Shown here: positions 7,100-8,057 of the stretch, piece after piece | Layout of the letters: each line of letters starts with the position of its first letter | Numbering within the stretch: position 1 is the first letter of the stretch | Made by a program: the position numbers and the translations under genes | Notes under the pieces: model-generated | The model's database searches: none | The model's input: the letters and a program-made list of their open reading frames with translations, nothing else | What the model was told of the DNA's origin: nothing | From: Sphingobacteriaceae bacterium | GTDB taxonomy: Bacteria; Bacteroidota; Bacteroidia; Sphingobacteriales; Sphingobacteriaceae | Reading direction: 5' to 3' | Assembly: GCA_021740025.1 (NCBI GenBank) | Contig: JAIPAN010000040.1 | Coordinates: forward strand, 1 to 8,057 | DNA: 8,057 nucleotides

Positions 7100-7684
7100 T
7101 TAGGGAAAGCTTGGGCTGCTTAACCAATTCTTCATCATTGTTTCCCCATGGGGTGTGAGTACACTTTCGGGGTGAAATTGTAGCCCGTAGATGGGGTAAT
7201 TTTCATGCTGAAAGGCCATGATGTTTCCGGCTTCATCTAAAGCGGTAATGTGTAATTCTTTGGGGAAATCTTGTGGGCTTAGCACCCAACTGTGGTAGCG
7301 CCCAACCGGAAATGTTTCGGGTAGATTTTTAAATAGTGGGGTGCTAATTGCAGTTTTAGTGATGGGTGTAGCCACGCCGTGGAAAACGGCAGGTAAATTA
7401 AGTAGCTCGGCACCAAATACCTGGCCAATAGCCTGATGGCCCAAGCAAACGCCTAGTATTGGTTTTTTATCGGCATAGGTTTGTATAATGGGTAGTAACA
7501 AGCCGGCATCTTGGGGTAAACCGGGCCCTGGTGACAGTAAAATACGATCGTATGCGGCTACTTCTTCTATACTGATTTCATCGTTACGGCGAACCCTTAC
7601 TTCATACGTTGCGCCTAGTTGCTGTATGAGGTGAACCAGGTTGTAGGTAAAGGAATCGTAATTGTCTACTAAGAGGATTTTCAT
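7100..7684 (-). CDS. trpG/pabA: Anthranilate / aminodeoxychorismate synthase component II (glutamine amidotransferase)
   Basis: Cytosolic class I glutamine amidotransferase, 194 residues, full length for the family. It would release ammonia from glutamine for a chorismate-using partner: TrpE (anthranilate, tryptophan pathway) or PabB (aminodeoxychorismate, folate pathway). Visible signature: N-terminal DNYDSFTYNL (7-16), oxyanion loop SPGPGLP (51-57), nucleophile Cys80 in GVCLGHQ, and His171 and Glu173 in FHPES completing the triad; HG at 102-103 and RYHSW (129-133) are also typical. Sequence alone does not separate TrpG from PabA, and many bacteria use one subunit for both. No trpE, pabB or pabC is present in the window: the upstream side is non-coding repeat and the downstream side a convergent nuclease, so the gene appears monocistronic here. 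The start at 7684 has essentially no Shine-Dalgarno sequence. Confidence 0.93.
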   Translation of the reverse strand: MKILLVDNYDSFTYNLVHLIQQLGATYEVRVRRNDEISIEEVAAYDRILLSPGPGLPQDAGLLLPIIQTYADKKPILGVCLGHQAIGQVFGAELLNLPAVFHGVATPITKTAISTPLFKNLPETFPVGRYHSWVLSPQDFPKELHITALDEAGNIMAFQHENYPIYGLQFHPESVLTPHGETMMKNWLSSPSFP

Positions 7685-7697
7685 GTGTGGGGCTATG

Positions 7698-7728
7698 CAA
7701 AGATGCTGCTCTGTATTTGCATATGCAA
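7698..7728 (-). promoter_or_regulatory. Promoter of trpG/pabA with overlapping palindrome
   Basis: Minus strand: TTG (7728-7726), 20-nt spacer, then CATCTTTG (7705-7698), one mismatch from TAnnTTTG. Transcription would start near 7691-7693, leaving a very short leader. A perfect 12-bp palindrome TTGCATATGCAA (7717-7728) includes the TTG element, and its half-site TATGCAAGG (7722-7730) recurs as TATGCAAAG at 7694-7702, next to the predicted start. This arrangement is what an operator would look like, but no regulator is known from the window. Confidence 0.5.
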
Positions 7729-7786
7729 GGGGTTCTTCTTTGACTTATGAGGGTTGTTATTTTATCTTTTTGTTGGGTTTCTTCTT

Positions 7787-7826
7787 GTCACTTTTTACTT
7801 GATTAAAAAGTGACCAAAAAATCAAG
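7787..7826. repeat. Stem-loop with loop complementary to a downstream segment (pseudoknot-capable element)
   Basis: GTCACTTTTTA (7787-7797) and TAAAAAGTGAC (7804-7814) form a perfect 11-bp stem around the loop CTTGAT (7798-7803). Six bases after the stem, ATCAAG (7821-7826) is the exact complement of that loop. As RNA this could give an H-type pseudoknot or two exclusive hairpins; as DNA it is a nested inverted repeat. From memory, similar GTCACTTTTT-type elements with matching loop and downstream segment recur in intergenic regions of Bacteroidota genomes, which would make it a dispersed repeat; I cannot confirm that here. Confidence 0.6.
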
Positions 7827-7848
7827 ACCAAACGATGCTTCTGCCCAC

Positions 7849-7885
7849 AGGCCTTTACGCTGGCCCGCCGTTCTGCCGGGCCTGG
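7849..7885. repeat. GC-rich inverted-repeat segment
   Basis: GGCCCG (7862-7867) and CGGGCC (7877-7882) form a 6-bp GC stem with a 9-nt loop. A competing pair, CAGGCC (7849-7854) with GGCCTG (7879-7884), encloses it. CTTTTTG follows directly on the plus strand, so it resembles a weak plus-strand terminator, but no plus-strand gene precedes it nearby. It is much richer in GC than the flanking DNA and is probably part of the same dispersed intergenic element as the stem-loop before it. Confidence 0.5.
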
Positions 7886-7921
7886 CTTTTTGTGCTGGTG
7901 AATGCATGGTGTGTTATTTAA

Positions 7922-8057
7922 ACCACCCCGGTCTTCGACCACCCCTCCGGTGGAGGGGAATCGTTTAGGGTGGCTTGTTTTTTACCACCCCGGTCTTCGA
8001 CCACCCCTCCGGTGGAGGGGAATCGTTTAGGGTGGCTTGTTTTTTACCACCCCGGTC
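7922..8057. repeat. Perfect 62-bp tandem repeat, at least 2.2 copies, continuing off the window
   Basis: Units lie at 7922-7983, 7984-8045 and 8046-8057 (partial); the two full units are identical and the partial one agrees. Each unit contains an outer inverted repeat CCACCC / GGGTGG (7923-7928 and 7968-7973), inside which sit two hairpins, GGTC-TTC-GACC (7930-7940) and CCCCTCC-GGT-GGAGGGG (7942-7958), and it ends in a T6 run. A single strand could fold as a three-way junction. The perfect identity implies recent duplication or homogenisation. It is not a CRISPR, since the copies are directly joined with no spacers. Confidence 0.92.

Larger units (their letters stand above)
7685..8057. other. 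Non-coding repeat-rich region upstream of trpG/pabA
   Basis: These 373 bp contain no credible gene. In order they hold the trpG/pabA promoter with a 12-bp palindrome (7698-7728), a T-rich stretch (about 7741-7786), a pseudoknot-capable stem-loop (7787-7826), a GC-rich inverted-repeat segment (7849-7885), and a 62-bp tandem repeat running off the window (7922-8057). A 61-codon minus-strand frame crosses the repeats but its translation is only the repeat read through. Confidence 0.75.

Noticed and set aside
7144..7153. CCCCATGGGG palindrome as a terminator for the nuclease gene
   Set aside because: It has no loop and no following T-run, and it lies in the coding sequence for a conserved part of the amidotransferase.
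7757..7942. 61-codon minus-strand open frame across the right-hand repeats
   Set aside because: Its translation is lysine- and arginine-rich and consists of the repeat elements read through; no promoter, leader or family resemblance. Short frames of this kind commonly arise from such repeats.
7923..7973. tRNA-like gene because of the multi-hairpin fold in the repeat unit
   Set aside because: Only two inner hairpins, no T-loop consensus, no anticodon arm of proper size and no acceptor stem of seven pairs.
7922..8057. CRISPR array
   Set aside because: The copies are directly joined with a fixed 62-bp period and no unique spacers, and no cas gene is present.

Overview
The window looks like an ordinary chromosomal stretch from a member of the Bacteroidota. 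Three things point there: the best promoter candidates fit the TTG/TAnnTTTG pattern of that phylum, starts are preceded by A- or CA-rich leaders rather than Shine-Dalgarno sequences, and the proteins (lipoprotein nuclease, lipoprotein aryl-sulfate sulfotransferase, vSGLT-like symporter, GapN-like dehydrogenase, RhlE-like helicase) are typical of it. I cannot assign an order or genus.

Layout: 1-1000 (minus) is an RhlE-type DEAD-box RNA helicase whose C-terminus lies off the left edge. A strong intrinsic terminator (1096-1129) separates it from a probable three-gene minus-strand operon transcribed from about 6110 down to 1151: an aryl-sulfate sulfotransferase-like lipoprotein (4566-6089), a sodium/sugar symporter (2803-4491) and a non-phosphorylating glyceraldehyde-3-phosphate dehydrogenase, GapN (1151-2776). 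Spacings are 74 and 26 bp with no consensus-like promoter seen in the gaps. A divergent promoter region (6090-6223) separates this operon from a plus-strand DNA/RNA non-specific endonuclease lipoprotein (6224-7099). That gene abuts, tail to tail with no intervening base, an orphan glutamine amidotransferase of the TrpG/PabA family (7100-7684, minus). The last 373 bp are non-coding and filled with structured repeats.

How the genes might work together: the symporter would bring in a sugar with sodium, and GapN would oxidise glyceraldehyde-3-phosphate directly to 3-phosphoglycerate, yielding NADPH in lower glycolysis. The surface or periplasmic sulfotransferase would act on sulfated phenolics or related esters outside the cytoplasm. 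Its functional link to the other two is inferred from gene order only. The nuclease is a probable scavenging enzyme. The helicase and amidotransferase are housekeeping genes.

I see no clearly new multi-gene system. The most interesting material is the right-hand repeat region: a stem-loop whose loop is exactly complementary to a segment just downstream (pseudoknot-capable), followed by a perfect 62-bp tandem repeat whose unit can fold as a three-way junction or pair across unit boundaries. Secondary points are the missing canonical general-base glutamate in GapN, substitutions at predicted sugar and sodium sites in the symporter, the abutting convergent stops, and a 12-bp palindrome at the trpG/pabA promoter.
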